A stretch of DNA of 64,000 nucleotides, taken from Polydactylus sextarius. Its lineage: Eukaryota > Chordata > Actinopteri > Polynemidae. Below the pieces are notes generated by a model. That model saw only the letters and a list, made by a program, of their open reading frames with translations, searched no databases and had not been told where the DNA came from. This document shows, piece by piece, positions 43,561-56,512 of this stretch (position 1 is its first letter; each line of letters starts with the position of its first letter). The position numbers and the translations under genes are program-made. Location of the stretch: assembly GCA_016801845.1 (NCBI GenBank), contig CM028931.1:12967555-13031554 (forward strand), written 5' to 3'.

Positions 43561-46500
43561 GTTGTGAAATGACGATCTAGAGTTTAAATACTTCAACTAC
43601 TAACTTGATTACCATGTTCAATGCTGTTTAAATATTCATCTTTCTCAGAGGTTACATCCTACTGATTTATGAACTATCTGCACAACTGTTTGGAGGTTGT
43701 CATGGAACTTGCAGACATTCATGCTCTCCTGAGGATGACTTGCACTGACTTTGGTTATTATTTGAATCTAGTTTATTTCTAATATTTCAAACTAAAATAC
43801 TTCCATATTGTTCCTATAAAAGATTTAATTGGTGACAAATCACTGAATATGCATGAAAACTTGCAGTGAAAAGAATCACTTATGAAAGAGTCACTTACAA
43901 TAGATTGTATTTTACAGTCAGTACCCCATCTGAGTGTATGCACTGTGCACAGTCTATGCACAGACTCCAACAACAACAGTACATATGCTCTCAGCGTCAC
44001 AAAGACATATTCTGCAGGCTGTCTTTCCGGTGCAAACCTCTCAAGACATTAATGAGTAAAATGTTAGCTCATGTTGGGTGGATGGATTTTCACACTAGGC
44101 ATGTTCTGCCAGAGAGGTTTCAAACTGAGCCATTGTTTTATGATTCAAACATATCAAAGGAATAGACACACAGAAATAAACACAGATTTAGTGAACATTT
44201 CACATCACAGGAAGTCGCATACTGCAGACATGGGAATGTGTTGGCTGCTTTGTATTCAGCAGCTGCCTATGGTTTGGATATAACTCATTTCTGAAAGCAA
44301 AGGCCTGATGCCCCACTGTGTCTCCTATTGGCTTACTTTTGTTTTTGTTTTTCAGCTGCTCTAATATTGCCTTCCCCAGCTCTCTCACTTGAGAACAATC
44401 TGCTTGAATTTACTGTGGCTGTAATGCCATTTTCCCCACGAAAGGTGACCTCCACCCCATGAGTGGTGAATCTGTCACAGCTTCTGTGCCACTTCCACTC
44501 CTGCTGTAAGTGACAACAATACTTAGTTGCATGTCTTTTTGTTTGTTAACCGATTTATGAAAAAATATACAGTATGTAAGGCATTTCTCAGGCTAGTGTT
44601 ATTTGCTGTGTACAAATATGGTATGAAACATTATCTTTACTTATATAAAACTGAGTTTTTTCAACAATAAGCTCCTTCATATCAGGAGAGTGCTATCAAA
44701 AAAAATGTCCTATATTCCCATATGAAATCAATGTTTTAATATATAAATAACATCATTGTGTGCACAGGGGCAGTGCAGTAGAAAGGTAATGAACCCCTAA
44801 TCATTACTGTATATCACATCATATCAAGATGAAAAACTCAACAGTACAGATTGCATCACAGATAAAAATGCTATAGAGCTGTGGTGATAAAAGCTCCTGA
44901 AAATGTGAAACCCATTTGGAAAGAAAAGCATCAGTCTGACATCTTTACATTAGCTGAATAAAACTAGCCACTATTATTTATTTTCTCCCCCATTTTTCTC
45001 CCTTGGTATCCCACATTACAATAGAAGCACACTGCATATTTTCAATACTATTTTTCTTAACAGCATCTCGTTCTGTTTGTTGTTGAATTAAACAGAGAGA
45101 CAGAGATTATGAGCAAAAATTTGGGTTAGGGAGATGATTTGTGAGTATTACGATGTGCAACTTCTCTTGCAATTTAGAAAAAAACTAAAAAAAAACAAAA
45201 ACAAAAAACAAGCAAAAAAAAAAAACAAAAAACAAAGCAGCTACCAATTGTGCAAAATTGGGGGCAAGGATGATTGATGGGGTGGAACACTATTTGTGGT
45301 AAGATGATGAACATGGACGCATCTTGAGTCACTGGTGCAATATTTATATTCTGATTAGAGCAGCTTTCAGCAGCAGTGGAAAACATGAGCTCCAAGAACC
45401 ATAGATAATTTTTTAGTTTTTCAAATTACAGGCCCAGATTTGTTATCCACATTACTTAAGATATAATTTACAACTTGAGGCAGTAGGTCAGCATTAACAT
45501 AGTGAATTCACAATGAGAATACTGAACAGTAACTCCAACGGACAGCCAATAATGTGCTGACTAAGATTCAGACCGCCAATGGAAATAGTCATAACTTGGA
45601 GTGTAGAGATCTTAATGACCCTTTGTTACCATACATCTGATCTGGGCTGTGGGGCCATGCAATGTAAAACGGTCCAGTCTATTAATAACACAGCAGCTGT
45701 AAAGTTGTCACTGCCACTCACCTGCTCTTGCTCTTCCCACATAAACCTGATTTGTGATGGCTCCAATCCGCCAGCCTTCAGTTCCCCTAATGATGGCGAG
45801 ATCCATCACACTCATTTAATCAGTACTGAAAGGAAAGCAAAGAAGATGGATGAGGCCATTGTCTCTCTCAATAGGTACTTTATAAAGTCGCTCCCGTACC
45901 CCTTCCTGCGCTTCTCCAAAAATCTAGGTGATAATATAATCAGCAGTTCAGTTTAGTTCAGTTGAGTCGTTTTTTTATTTTTCTTTTTTCTTTTTAATCA
46001 CCCGCATGAACTGTAGGCTGTAATGATAGTATAGCACAAATAAGCTACAGTCCTGGATTGATGCTTTTATTTGATAAAGTCCTCCATTCTTCTGAGAGCA
46101 AGTTAAGGCCATGGGAAAACAACGGACAGAAACAGAGAGACAGAGGACATGACTGATGAACCAACCCCCAGACCTGACAGAAAAGGCCGTTCGTCACTGT
46201 CCCAAAATGAGCCAAATGATCATTATGAAAGCAATTCATGTGAATATTTTTTTTCTTACCTGGCTCACCCCACTGTCAGGCTAACGAATAAAACTTATTG
46301 GTTATAGTTATGGAAAGAATGCAAGATCATATAGTCCCAAATAAAATCTAGGATTTTTAGTGTAAGCTCCTCTTTCTAAACTGTCTGAAAAAAAAAAGGA
46401 AAAAATTAGAGAATTTGTGGTTTTGAATGAGATCAATTTGAAGAGGACACTTGTGATGCACAAATAAATACAGACAAACTGAGAGACACAGAGAAGAAGT

Positions 46501-48167
46501 GGAATCAAATGAAAAATCACCATTGCTAGCAATCAATCACCTGCAACCAATGCATAATGCATGCGGTAGTGAGAAGTGGTGTCTCTCTGCTTGTACATTA
46601 CCAACTCTCTGTATTCAACATCTGTGTTCTCTATCAAACATCAAGCACAAGCTGAGGGTGCCAAAGTGCACCGGATGAGGTGGTGGACTTGCTCACCTCC
46701 CAAGGGGACCCGGGAGCTCACGGTGTAGTCAGCTGTGCAAGAATGAGGAAGTTAGACAACAGAGAATGAGCGGGAGTGCTGTAAAGAAGTATGGAAATAC
46801 GCCTGTAATTATCCATCAGTGGGAAAATTTGTTCATGACTGGACATGACTAATCTGTCGTGGGACCTGTCCCTGCACTAAAACACTCTGGTGAGACAGAA
46901 ACAGGGGAATTGGAAAGAGAAAGAAATTCAATCTCACATAAGGTGGGTAAAATAAAATCTAAAATTAAAGGGAACATAGCACAAGGTTATTTCCTTCTTT
47001 CAGTACTTTATTAAAGTAAAATACATGCTCTTCTTTTTTTGCCCAGTCATGACCATTTCAGACACTTTGCTGCCATTGGCCTTTTTCTATTAATGAATGC
47101 TGCCCTATTCCAGCTTCATATGGACATTACATCTACAACTCAGAATAAAGTTGACAATATTAATCTTTGGTCTTCAGCTATCAAACGACCATATCTGTCA
47201 GCCTCTGAGCCATCTGTAAGAGTGTGCGTACGAGATTGCTTAGTGGATGGTGGGGTGATATATTTGGAAAACAAGTGGACAGAGCTGGAGGTGGACAGTG
47301 GGAGAAGGTACAGGGGGTATAAGGGTGTTGGTGTAAGTGTGCAAACAGCCAAACAAATAGCTGACTCTGTATTCCTAGAGGCAAAAATGAGGTTACTTCT
47401 CTGGTGAAGCTATGCCAATAAACTACAATGAGGTTAGGGTCATAGCAAGACAGGACTCACAGTTTATCACTTTATCTATGTGTGACTGTGCATGTGTGAA
47501 AATGTGCTTTGGCAAGAGTGTTAAACTGATATAAAGGATAAGAGGGGAGGAAAAACAGAAAGGAAGGAAGGGGGGTATGAAGGCAGGAGACACACACAGC
47601 GTGAGATGCACACCCTTACTGTTTGATCAAGCTTAGCCCAGTGGGACAGCCCATGCCACCATATTAGATTTTCTGCCTTATTGCCTCAGCCAAACTCCTG
47701 CCTCAGGTCACTGTCTTGTATAAGGGAAGCCCATTTTTCCATCACCTTGAAACCTCCTAGATATGTTGATCTGAGGCCAAGGCTTTAATATTAGCCAGCA
47801 AAAACTCTTAACATCCCATGCCCCGCCAAGTTAATTCAAACAATGTTAACAGTGAAAATGTCAATATTGAAAATATTAACTTCAGTAATATGTGTGGGTA
47901 TATTCTATTTCAGGGAGCATGGGGTCCTGGGGGACCAGAGGGATTCATCTTAATAGGATGCTGCATCAGCAGCTGCATCAGTACTGATTTAGTTAATAAA
48001 TGATGAGGGGTGGTTGCTAGAGAAGCTTCCTTCACCCCGTTTTTTTAATCAGTCACAGAGTGGATGAAGGCTATGCAAATGACAAGGGAGGAAAGCTGTA
48101 ACCTACAGCTGAGATTGATGAGATCTCAGCAGTTAAAAAAAAAAGAAAAAAAGAAAAAAGAAAAGCT
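43561..48167. other. repeat-poor stretch, no gene recognised
   Basis: About 4.6 kb without mobile-element motifs. It holds A-rich low-complexity tracts at about 45178-45240 and 48136-48165. The 100-150-codon frames (43866, 45579, 47039) show no domains, and no start or splice context was persuasive. Confidence 0.45.
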
Positions 48168-48169
48168 GC

Positions 48170-48197
<28 letters not shown>
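48168..48197. repeat. poly-A tract (~27 A)
   Basis: A long uninterrupted A run follows an A/G-rich AAAAAGAAAAA stretch. No source retroelement was recognised. Confidence 0.9.
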
Positions 48198-48200
<3 letters not shown>

Positions 48201-48943
48201 ATATGAATTCAGACCAACACTTTCTTTCAGAAACCACTTCATCTCTATCTCTGTTTGTCTATCTACGTAATCTTGAATGATTAATGATATGTTATTCATC
48301 TGCAGATGCAAACATAACATGTTCAGACACTGCAAAAGCAACAGCGATGCTCTCTGTACCTTTGGTATTGATTAATGGCATGGATGAGAATAAAAAATTG
48401 AAGACCGGATGTGAAAAATACAGAGAGTTCTCTTGTAACAGGTCGTCTGTGCAGCAGCTTATTACGACCTATATTTATGTTTTATTGTTCCACAACCTCT
48501 GGCAACAGCAGTAATTATGACAGGGCATGTGAGGTAACATAGTAAAAAGACCAGCAAAGTCCACATTAGGAGGCGATGTGGGTCGATGGATGGGTCAACA
48601 AATCACTGTTACACAAGACACCAGTGGTTGTTTCCTGTGTGAAACTGATAGTCAACCTTGTTTCCACCAAAAGAACCACATTGTGATTATTGTATCTCTA
48701 ACAAGAGAAAGCCTGTACATTTTAAGGGAGTATTTATTTAACCCTTACAACTCTATTGTTCTTTATTGAGTATTTTTTATCCATTTTTTATTATTATTTT
48801 ATTTATTTGTATCACAGTGTTTTAATGAAATTATAGAGGCCTCAGGAATGTGCATTTTTTCTTCTTGTGCCTCCCTGAGGCTGAGGCAATATGATAAAAT
48901 TAATCTTATTTTATTTTAACCCACTATATAAACATGACTGAAA
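48198..48943. other. no gene recognised
   Basis: No recognised feature; AT-rich at 48770-48830. Confidence 0.5.
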
Positions 48944-48975
48944 AATGACCATCAAAAATATTTTTGATGGTCATT
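48944..48975. repeat. perfect 32-bp palindrome
   Basis: AATGACCATCAAAAAT at 48944-48959 is followed with no spacer by its exact reverse complement at 48960-48975. Such spacerless perfect palindromes are unstable, so this one is probably young. No transposon ends surround it. Confidence 0.95.
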
Positions 48976-50903
48976 GGAGTGTTTTTCTTTAATTAATTGG
49001 TGGCAAAGATACCAGACAAAGAAAGCTCTGTCAAGAGTTCAGACATTCTGAGTTTTTACCATGACTACATTTTTGCGAAGTTCTAACCACATTTCAGTCG
49101 CAGTAAAATTTACACCCTTTAAAAATAATGACAACTTCTACATCATACACCCAAACATCCAAGCTCACAAAGTGATATCTGAGCCCTCCCCTTTCAATAC
49201 ACATTGGCAGGACTTCCACATAAGGAGATTGTTTTTAAAATTCATTTAATGTCCAATGTTTTGGAGTAGCAGTGGTAAGTGGCATGGATCTGTGCAACTT
49301 ACGTTAACTTACTTACGATTTAACCCATTAAGGGTTAAATCTGACCTGAACCAGACCTCTTTTTCAGAGGCACCATTGTGTCTCATATCAGATTTGCTAT
49401 TCATCAGATTGCAATTGTATAGTGTTTCACCAACTACAAAAACATATGCATGTAAATGTACTCCTGATGCACTTGGAAAAGATTGTAATCCAATAATCCA
49501 AAATAAACACCTCCAAAAGTTTAAATTTGGCTGAAATAAAATCAAAATGTTTTACACCACATATGTAAGTTTGACAACTTGTCTTCATCTGTAAAGGTCC
49601 AATTGCAACCCTTTCCCACCAGTGCTGACTGTATTCCTGCATTCAAATCATCTTCTAGACACTGGTGGCATTGAACACGGATGAATAAAAACAGCTGCAT
49701 ATATTATCTTTCTCTTATGTTGATGAACTGGCATTCCAGTTCATCAGTAACAGTTTATTCCCTGAAAGCATGAAAATACACTCATGCAGCTTTATGAATA
49801 GCTACTATCTTCTATTCTTTATTTGATTACAGTACAGTTACAGATGAGCTGAACAGAGGGACAGAGAGACACATATGAAGGTATAATAGGTGTAAATGTA
49901 ATCATGTTAAAATCACATTTAAATACAATTCAATCTTGTGTATTTTTATGGTTCTTTTGTTTTTGTCCTTAAGTACTAGAGAGGTGCCTTTAAATGAAAT
50001 GTATCATTATTATTATAATTATTATTGATTAATTTGTAGTAAATCGCGTAAGATGGTAGAAACAAATGATCTGTGTGATTGTGCAGGCTGGAAAAATATC
50101 TTATAGTACTGCATGTAAATCTTACAGGGAAACATCCTATTCAGGGAAACACAATAAACATGGAATAAAGCATTGCTCATCAACTTTTTATGCCGGTAAG
50201 CTTCAATACTGTCATTCAGCAAACACGGTTCCAAGGAAATGGTATTGTTGAAATTGTTGAAATTTAACAGCATGCCACAGATGGAGTGAGGGCCCTGCAG
50301 GTGATCGCTGAAGCTTTGAAACAAATGAGGAAATTATAAACACATAGCATATGACTCATCCATCATAAGTATCCGTGACATGGCTCAGCATGTGTTGATG
50401 TGCAAGAGGCTTTGTAATTTTTGAAATATAATGTACTGAGCCATACAGACTTTTTTTTTTTTATCTTGTAGAGCCAATCCATGAATCAAAATTTGCAGAA
50501 GCCTCAGCCACTTTACTGAGCCAACACCACTTGTCAGATTTGCTGCATTAAGAGGAATCTTCTACACCACATATAATGTATATTTGAGGTCCATGTGCTG
50601 AATATGTACCTGAATGAACTCAAAAGAAAAGTAGGAAGAGTGTACATGGAAATCCATTATTGTTCTGTCATTTGCTTTTCTGTCATTTTTCTTTACATGG
50701 AGCGCTACAATGAGCCTTTCTTACAGTGGTGGAGTAAAAGCAGTGGCTGAACCCTGTGTGATATGATACGAGAAGAAACTTGAAGCATGAAAGCTCAAGA
50801 TATGTTTTAATGGCACATTAAATAAGCGTAAGTTCTTCCTGAAAACAGAGCCGAAAAGGGGCCTAACTGTGAAATCATTCCAAGGTCATGCACAGAGAAG
50901 AAC
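48976..50903. other. no gene recognised
   Basis: No recognised coding, RNA or repeat feature. The 92-codon frame at 49256-49534 has no domain. Confidence 0.45.
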
Positions 50904-51198
50904 TGTGACGGCTCTGGGGGAGAGACAGAGGCGACGGACTCAGGTGCAGGAACAGAGCAGGCTTTTAATCAAAGCAGGCAAAAACACAGGAGTACAAAAG
51001 AATTCTTCGAAGCACGGAGATAGAGTCTGACTAGATGCAGGACACATGAGAACACACAAGGGAGTGAGGGACTGAGGGGATTAAGTAGTCCTAGGCCAGG
51101 TGATGAGGTGGTTCAGGTGTTGAGGATCTTGGCGATTAACCGGTGATCAGAACACCAGGGACGCGGAACGAGCAAGCAGAGAGGAGGGGGGCGTGACA
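50904..51198 (-). mobile_element. 3' LTR of a Ty3/Gypsy element
   Basis: On the minus strand it begins TGTCACGCCCCCCTCC at 51198 and ends GAGCCGTCACA at 50904, so it has TG…CA ends and is 295 bp long. A polypurine tract (CTTGGGGGGGTAC, 51212-51199 on the minus strand) sits directly upstream, as needed to prime plus-strand synthesis. This marks it as the 3' LTR of a minus-strand element. An inverted partial copy lies at about 52430-52575. Confidence 0.8.
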
Positions 51199-52345
51199 GT
51201 ACCCCCCCAAGAGGCACGGCTCCAGCCGTAGCACACCCCTGGGCTGGAGGCCAGCCCCTAGGATGAAGAGGGTCGGTCGAGGTGGGTGTGGTGGAAGTCT
51301 GTGATGAGGATGTCCAGAGATGGGACCCTACTCTGCTCCTTGGGGCCATACCCCTCCCAGTACGCTAGGTACTGCAGACACCCCCAACAGCGCCTGGAGT
51401 CGAGGAGCACCCAGACCAGTGTGCAGGGGCTCACTCGATCTCCAGCGCAGGTGGTGGGTTGGTGGGGGGGACAGTGTCAGCTAGTGGACAGAAAAAAGTG
51501 GGTGAGATACAGTAGTGTTGGGGGAATTGTAATGTGTAAGATACGTTGTTGAGTCGGGAGAGTCCTGGCGGCGACGGTCCGCGTCTGTCTTCTGGTGACA
51601 GATAGCCCGGAAGCCGGAGAAGAAGAGGGCCCATCTGGCTTGATGTGGGTTAAGTCTCTTAGCTGTCTGGAGGTATTCCAGGTTGCACTGGTCTGTGAGA
51701 ACCAGGGAGGGGTGGTGAGAGCCCTCCAGCCAGTGCCTCCACTCCTCGAGGGCCAACTTTGCCGCCAGAAGCTCTCCGTTACCAGTGTCATAATTGCGTT
51801 CTGCTGGTGTGAGTTTCCTGGAGAAGAAGGTGCATGGGTAGAGTTTGGGGGGCTTGCCATGCCTCTGAGACAGGACTGCCCCCACCACCGTGCTGGATGC
51901 GTCGACCTCGACCACGAACGGTTGACTGGGGTCCGGGAGCTTGAGGATGGGGGCAGAAGAGAAGCGCCGCTTGAGGTCTCGGATAGCCTGGTCTGCCTCA
52001 GAGGACCAGGTGAGCTGTGATGGTTTGCTGGACAGAAGGGAGGTGAGTGGGAGGGCGATGGAGGAAAAGTTCCTGATGAAGCAGCGATAAAAGTTGGCGA
52101 AACTGATAAACTACTGGAGGTCCTTGATGGTTTTGGGGGCTGACCACTTGGTGACTTCCGCTCCTCCATCCACACTGCCTCTGGTCCGATCTTGTACCTG
52201 AGGACGGTGGCGTAGTGGAAGGAGCACTTTTCCACCTTCATGTACAGCTGCTGCTACAGCAGCCAGGAGAGCCCCCGCCTCATATGCTGAAAAACTTTGC
52301 CCTGTGGAGCTGCTTGATGGCGCTGGAAGTGGGTACTTCACGGTG
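51199..52345 (-). pseudogene. Ty3/Gypsy pol remnant: RT end, RNase H, chromodomain; integrase core deleted
   Basis: The minus-strand order runs as follows. An early reverse-transcriptase scrap (KQLHRAKFF, about 52310) is joined by an internal deletion to MKVEKCSFH (about 52240). FISFANFYRCFIRNF follows (about 52110-52070), then the RNase H-like start VVEVDASSTVVGAVLSQRHG and the segment LYPCTFFSRKLTPAERNYDT (51920-51790). The frame ends near 51550. The integrase core is absent, and the sequence resumes in the C-terminal chromodomain-like region (NPPPALEIE, then RGMAPRSRVGSHL, 51450-51300). Chromodomain-bearing Gypsy elements fit this order. Stops, deletions and frameshifts make it dead. No gag or 5' LTR in direct orientation was found. 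Confidence 0.82.
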
Positions 52346-52429
52346 ATGTTCTAAATGAGTCCGGTTTGTCCCTTTCCCCTCTCTCCCCTCTGCTTTCCAG
52401 ATTGCGGAGGCTCTGTTCCAGCATGTGTT

Positions 52430-52575
52430 CAGGTGTTATGGCCTTCTGGTTAATCAACAAGATCCTCAACACCTGAACCACCTCATCACCTGGATCACCC
52501 TCACCTCGCCTAGGACTACTTAATACCCTCCGTCCATTACTACCTCGTGTGTTCTCATGTGTCCTGTGTGCTCCA
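52430..52575 (+). mobile_element. inverted partial LTR copy
   Basis: AAGATCCTCAACACCTGAAC, CACCTCATCACCTGG and CCTAGGACTACTTAAT, then GTGTGTTCTCATGTGTCCTG, match the reverse complement of 51045-51150. The LTR sequence here is therefore in the opposite orientation to the LTR at 50904-51198. The pol remnant between them is flanked by inverted LTR pieces, which is not a normal element structure. It indicates a rearrangement or a second, fragmentary insertion. A (TA)n tract lies at 52643-52664. Confidence 0.75.
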
Positions 52576-53313
52576 GTGGACTTTGTGATGGGCCTCCTGG
52601 AGTCCAAGAGTAACACGGTGATCTTGGGGGTGGTGGACCACCATATATATATATATATATATATCAAATCTATACATTTATCATGATATTATGATGATAT
52701 CACACAAACTTAAATTTAAATTAGCTATATTCAAGCTAGGTATTTATCTTATCATCATCTTATTTTAATTGTCTGAACCAGTAGAATCACTTTAATATTG
52801 TCACGTTTACATAAGTTCAGCCAAACACCAATTACAAGGTGGGACATGCACATGACACAGAATAGGTGATATAAGCCTCCTTCTAATCACAGCCTGTTAC
52901 CAGGCAGGAAAAGCCAATTTTTGAGCAGAAATTGTTCACAAAGCACTCTGGGACATGTAGTTGTTTAGGAAATGCGGCATTATCGCTGTGGACTTACATT
53001 TTGTAAACAAGACAACAAAGGTAAGACAGGATTGATGATGGTGTTTATCGATTGTTTAAATGTCATTGAACATTCTATCACTACTGGTTTAGTCAGTTTA
53101 TGACGGATCAACGTCACTTGAAATGTTGACACAAAGTGCCGTGTGGAGAGGGGAATCATACTTTGAGTTTATACCTTTTTGTGCAAAGCAGGAGTAAAGC
53201 ACTGTGAGAAGAAAAGATTGTATAAACCATCTGTACCATCTGTAACTATGGGGAATGTACAGTCTCTCCCCACAAGATGAAGAACTCACTCACTGTCTCT
53301 ACTGTCTATGTAG
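52576..53313. other. no gene recognised; contains a candidate promoter motif
   Basis: Apart from the (TA)n tract and the ZNF143-like motif listed separately, nothing is recognised. Confidence 0.45.
52943..52962 (-). promoter_or_regulatory. candidate ZNF143/Staf-type motif
   Basis: The minus strand reads CTACATGTCCCAGAGTGC, close to the vertebrate ZNF143 consensus ACTACAATTCCCAGCATGC, which is usually found at promoters. A GTAAGA splice-donor-like site lies about 60 bp downstream at 53021. Without expression data this is only a candidate. Confidence 0.35.
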
Positions 53314-53619
53314 ACTCTACTGTCTCTTCCTGGTCTCCCTCTTTTTCTTTCTCCCCCTCCCCCTGTCCTCCTCCTCTCCCTTTCTGCTGTCTCTTCTCTT
53401 TCTCTTCTCTCTGTTTTCATTTGACTCCAGCCAGTTGAGGCGCATGACCGTCCATTCTAAGTCTGGTTCTGCTGGAGGTTTCTATCTGTTAAAAGGGAGT
53501 TTTTCCTCTCCATTGTCGCCAAGCACTTGCTCATTGTGGAAATGTTGGGTTTCAAGTGCCTTGAAATAAATGTTTTTATGATCTGGCACTATATAAAATA
53601 ACTGAATTGAATTGAACTG
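53314..53619 (+). mobile_element. L2-tailed SINE / LINE 3' end, copy 2
   Basis: Same unit as 458-762. It starts with CTACTGTCTCTTCCTGGTCT, has a long pyrimidine run, the block GGTTCTGCTGGAGGTTTC, and a tail with GCACTATATAAAATAACTG and GAATT repeats. Relative to copy 1 it lacks a few bases (TCTGTGTAA) before GTGCCTTGA. Confidence 0.75.
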
Positions 53620-56512
53620 TTAGCATTTGGCTGTACTACATCTCGCGGGAGTTCCCACAAGTCATTGCGAGAACTCGGTGTCGACGCTGCAGCCATGAGG
53701 CTACAGCGACCTGTGAACTCTGTCATGTCCCAGCAAGTAGTATCACACCCACAAGTAGTAATGTAATACTTAGATCTTTAGAGGGATCCGGATCACTCTG
53801 AGTCACTCACTGATATGAGCTGGGTTGCATGAGTCACTTCAGTCACTTGACCCAAGATGGCCTGATTGCAAAAGAAAGTGTTTCCAGTGTTAGCAAGAAC
53901 CTTGGTACAATTCACTTGAGATGTAAAGTATATACACTTATTATTATTATTAAGAAAAAGAAGAAGGCCTGGTATGATAGCATAAAAAGTTACGAATAAC
54001 CTATCATTGAAAATAAAGTAAGCCTTAAAGCTCAAAATTAAGCTGTGCAAAAAATGAATGAGGTCAGGGTCACCACTACGAAAAAATATTTTAATTTCTG
54101 ATGGTATAAAATGTATGTGGAGTGGATCAGCAGAGTACTAATTCACTCACAAAGTAGGCAACAAGCTTATACAGCAGCCATTGAAGTCAACAACAGGAAG
54201 AACTCATGTCAGTGTGCGAGACTGCGAGTAAGTATGCAGGGAATTGACTCAGCCTAGGCTGCAAGCAGGGAGCCACGAGTCAAGCCAGAGCCACCCGCAA
54301 GTAGAAAGCCATGAGTAGCGCCCTTGATCACGTGTCCTCTGTCGGTTACAAATCCTCTGGCGGTTAAGAGTCCTCTGGTGGCGGTCATGAGTTGGGTAAG
54401 TTTCGTTTCTCTGCCGAGTGAGTGAGTGAGTGGCTATAGTTTGCACCACGAGTTTGGATCCACTAATAGTGGTCAAGTAGATATTTGAATGGTGCCATTT
54501 ATTGATTATATCAATCAAATGTGGTAGGACTTAAACAGACGTCTAGATCCAAGACTCCATGACTCCAAGACTCCGCATTTCTTTCCCACTACTACCCACA
54601 AGTCTTCCTCCTCATCTCTGAGACATCTCGGAGACTTGGACTATTTCGTTTTTCCTTTTTTTTTAAAACAGTTTTTATACAAACTATTTACTTTCTGTTA
54701 ACTTTTATTTTGTGTTAATGTATTTTTCATGATTTCTGAATGCTGTCAAATGTTGTCTAATCTATATGCACCACTGTGGGTTATGTGTGGAAGTGGTTGA
54801 CTTAATAGCTTATTGGCTATTTGTTAGTTTTGTTAATTCTGCAATGGATGTTTTATGTGAATCTGTTCGCCGGCTTGAATCCCAAACCAAGTCGAGCTTT
54901 CCTGCATGTCTTTCTCCGACTCTCCTCCCCATTTGCTGTCTCTACACTGTCTCCATCATTAAAGGCAAAAATGCCTAAAAAGATAATATTTAAAAACAAA
55001 TTAGTAAATGTTTTATTTCCAGTGCGTGATGGTTACTACGTTTTATCTAAAAACTTGCAACCTTTTGAAGTGAATAACTACTTTTAGTTTCAGATGATGT
55101 ACTAATGAAAACATAATGTCATACATCTGCTCTGTCAGTAGATAATCCTCAATTCTAGACTTAAATTAGTTAATTTGTCTTAAAGTTTATTGTAAAGTTT
55201 CCATGTTTTTTTTCCTTCCTCTTGGAAAACACAATGAAATGTACAACAAAATGAAAGTAAATTTATCATGTCACAAAGGTTCCTTTGAACAGAGAGTACA
55301 TCTTGATATAACAGGATCTACATCAGGTCACACTGTTGTAGAACACACACACACACACAAACACAAACACACACAAACACACACAAATATCTCATGAATG
55401 AATGGACTGAATGAACATGAATGAGCTTCATGAATGAAGTTGACCATGTTATATGTGTAGAGTCAGGTGGAACTTGAAAAGTAAGGCTGTGCATACTGCT
55501 GCTGGATTCACAGGGGGAACCCTGCTCTGTATAGCTTTTGATTGGATATGACAGAACAGAATGACACAGAAATGCACTTTATTGGTATTGGATTTTTTTT
55601 CACTTAGCTGTGGGTGCTCTATATTCACCTTTTGCCTCAAAGAATCTTTGAATTTGGATCCCCAATCTTCTACAAGATGGTTAAAATCAGGAAATGTTTG
55701 TCCTGTCCTGTCTCTACATTTCATGTCATAGAACATGTATTTTCTGTCTCCAGCTCATCAGCATCTAAATTGTTTTAAAGCAACAATATGACAGGGTAAG
55801 AGAGCATTTTCCTGTGTGTTGGAGGCATCCAACTCAAGATGGCAGTGACCAGTTCTTAGGCAACAGTCAATTTATTTACTCTGGCATATGCACAGACAGC
55901 AGCTGTATCTGACGGAACTAAAAGCTCTGTAATTACCACAAACATTACAGTGGCACAGAAGTATTTATTCACATTTATCTAAAAAAATATTTAATGGATG
56001 TTAATGGATTTGGTGGAATTATTCATATGAAAAAGTTAAATAATATTGAAGATACTTTCAAAAATGCTGTGCTGCAGAAATCCAGTTATAATTTAATTAT
56101 GTACAATAAAACAACTGTAAGAAAGTAGACACAAAAAAATGCCATTAAAAACAACTGCCCTTTAAGCAGTGGTGCAAATGTTGACAATTTTTTCTTAATT
56201 TAGTTATTTTCCAATAATTAGCATTAACATGTACCATCCTGGCTTTTTGGGAGCAGGTTCACACAAAGATACAATCCTCCTATTAACAGTTTTCAAGGAT
56301 TTTACAGCCTATGTAGTCCTTTGTGTTGGTTGTTAAATTAAATAAATCCTACTTTATATTATTGTAACAGAATCTATGGTGATATTAATTTTTAACATTT
56401 AAAGCCATTAAAAAAATCCACCTCACTGTTACTTTATCACCTCATCTCAGCTCTGGTGGCAGTAAAACTAATAAAAGCAACTCAGGCATTACTTTTCCCA
56501 AGCCATGTGCTC
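53620..56512. other. no gene recognised
   Basis: Contains a CpG-bearing patch at about 53640-53700 (CTCGCGGGAGTTCCC), an (ATT)n run near 53940, a short GAGT repeat near 54418 and a CA-rich tract at 55345-55390. No exon or element was recognised. Confidence 0.45.

Noticed and set aside
51477..52241. 254-codon minus-strand frame
   Set aside because: Only its first residues are real Gypsy RT sequence. The rest is the wrong register; the true RNase H frame (51915 downward) overlaps it.
53640..53710. CTCGCGGGAG…GCGAGAACTC as a CpG-island promoter
   Set aside because: The CpG-rich patch is under 100 bp and I see no supporting exon, so it was not listed as a promoter.
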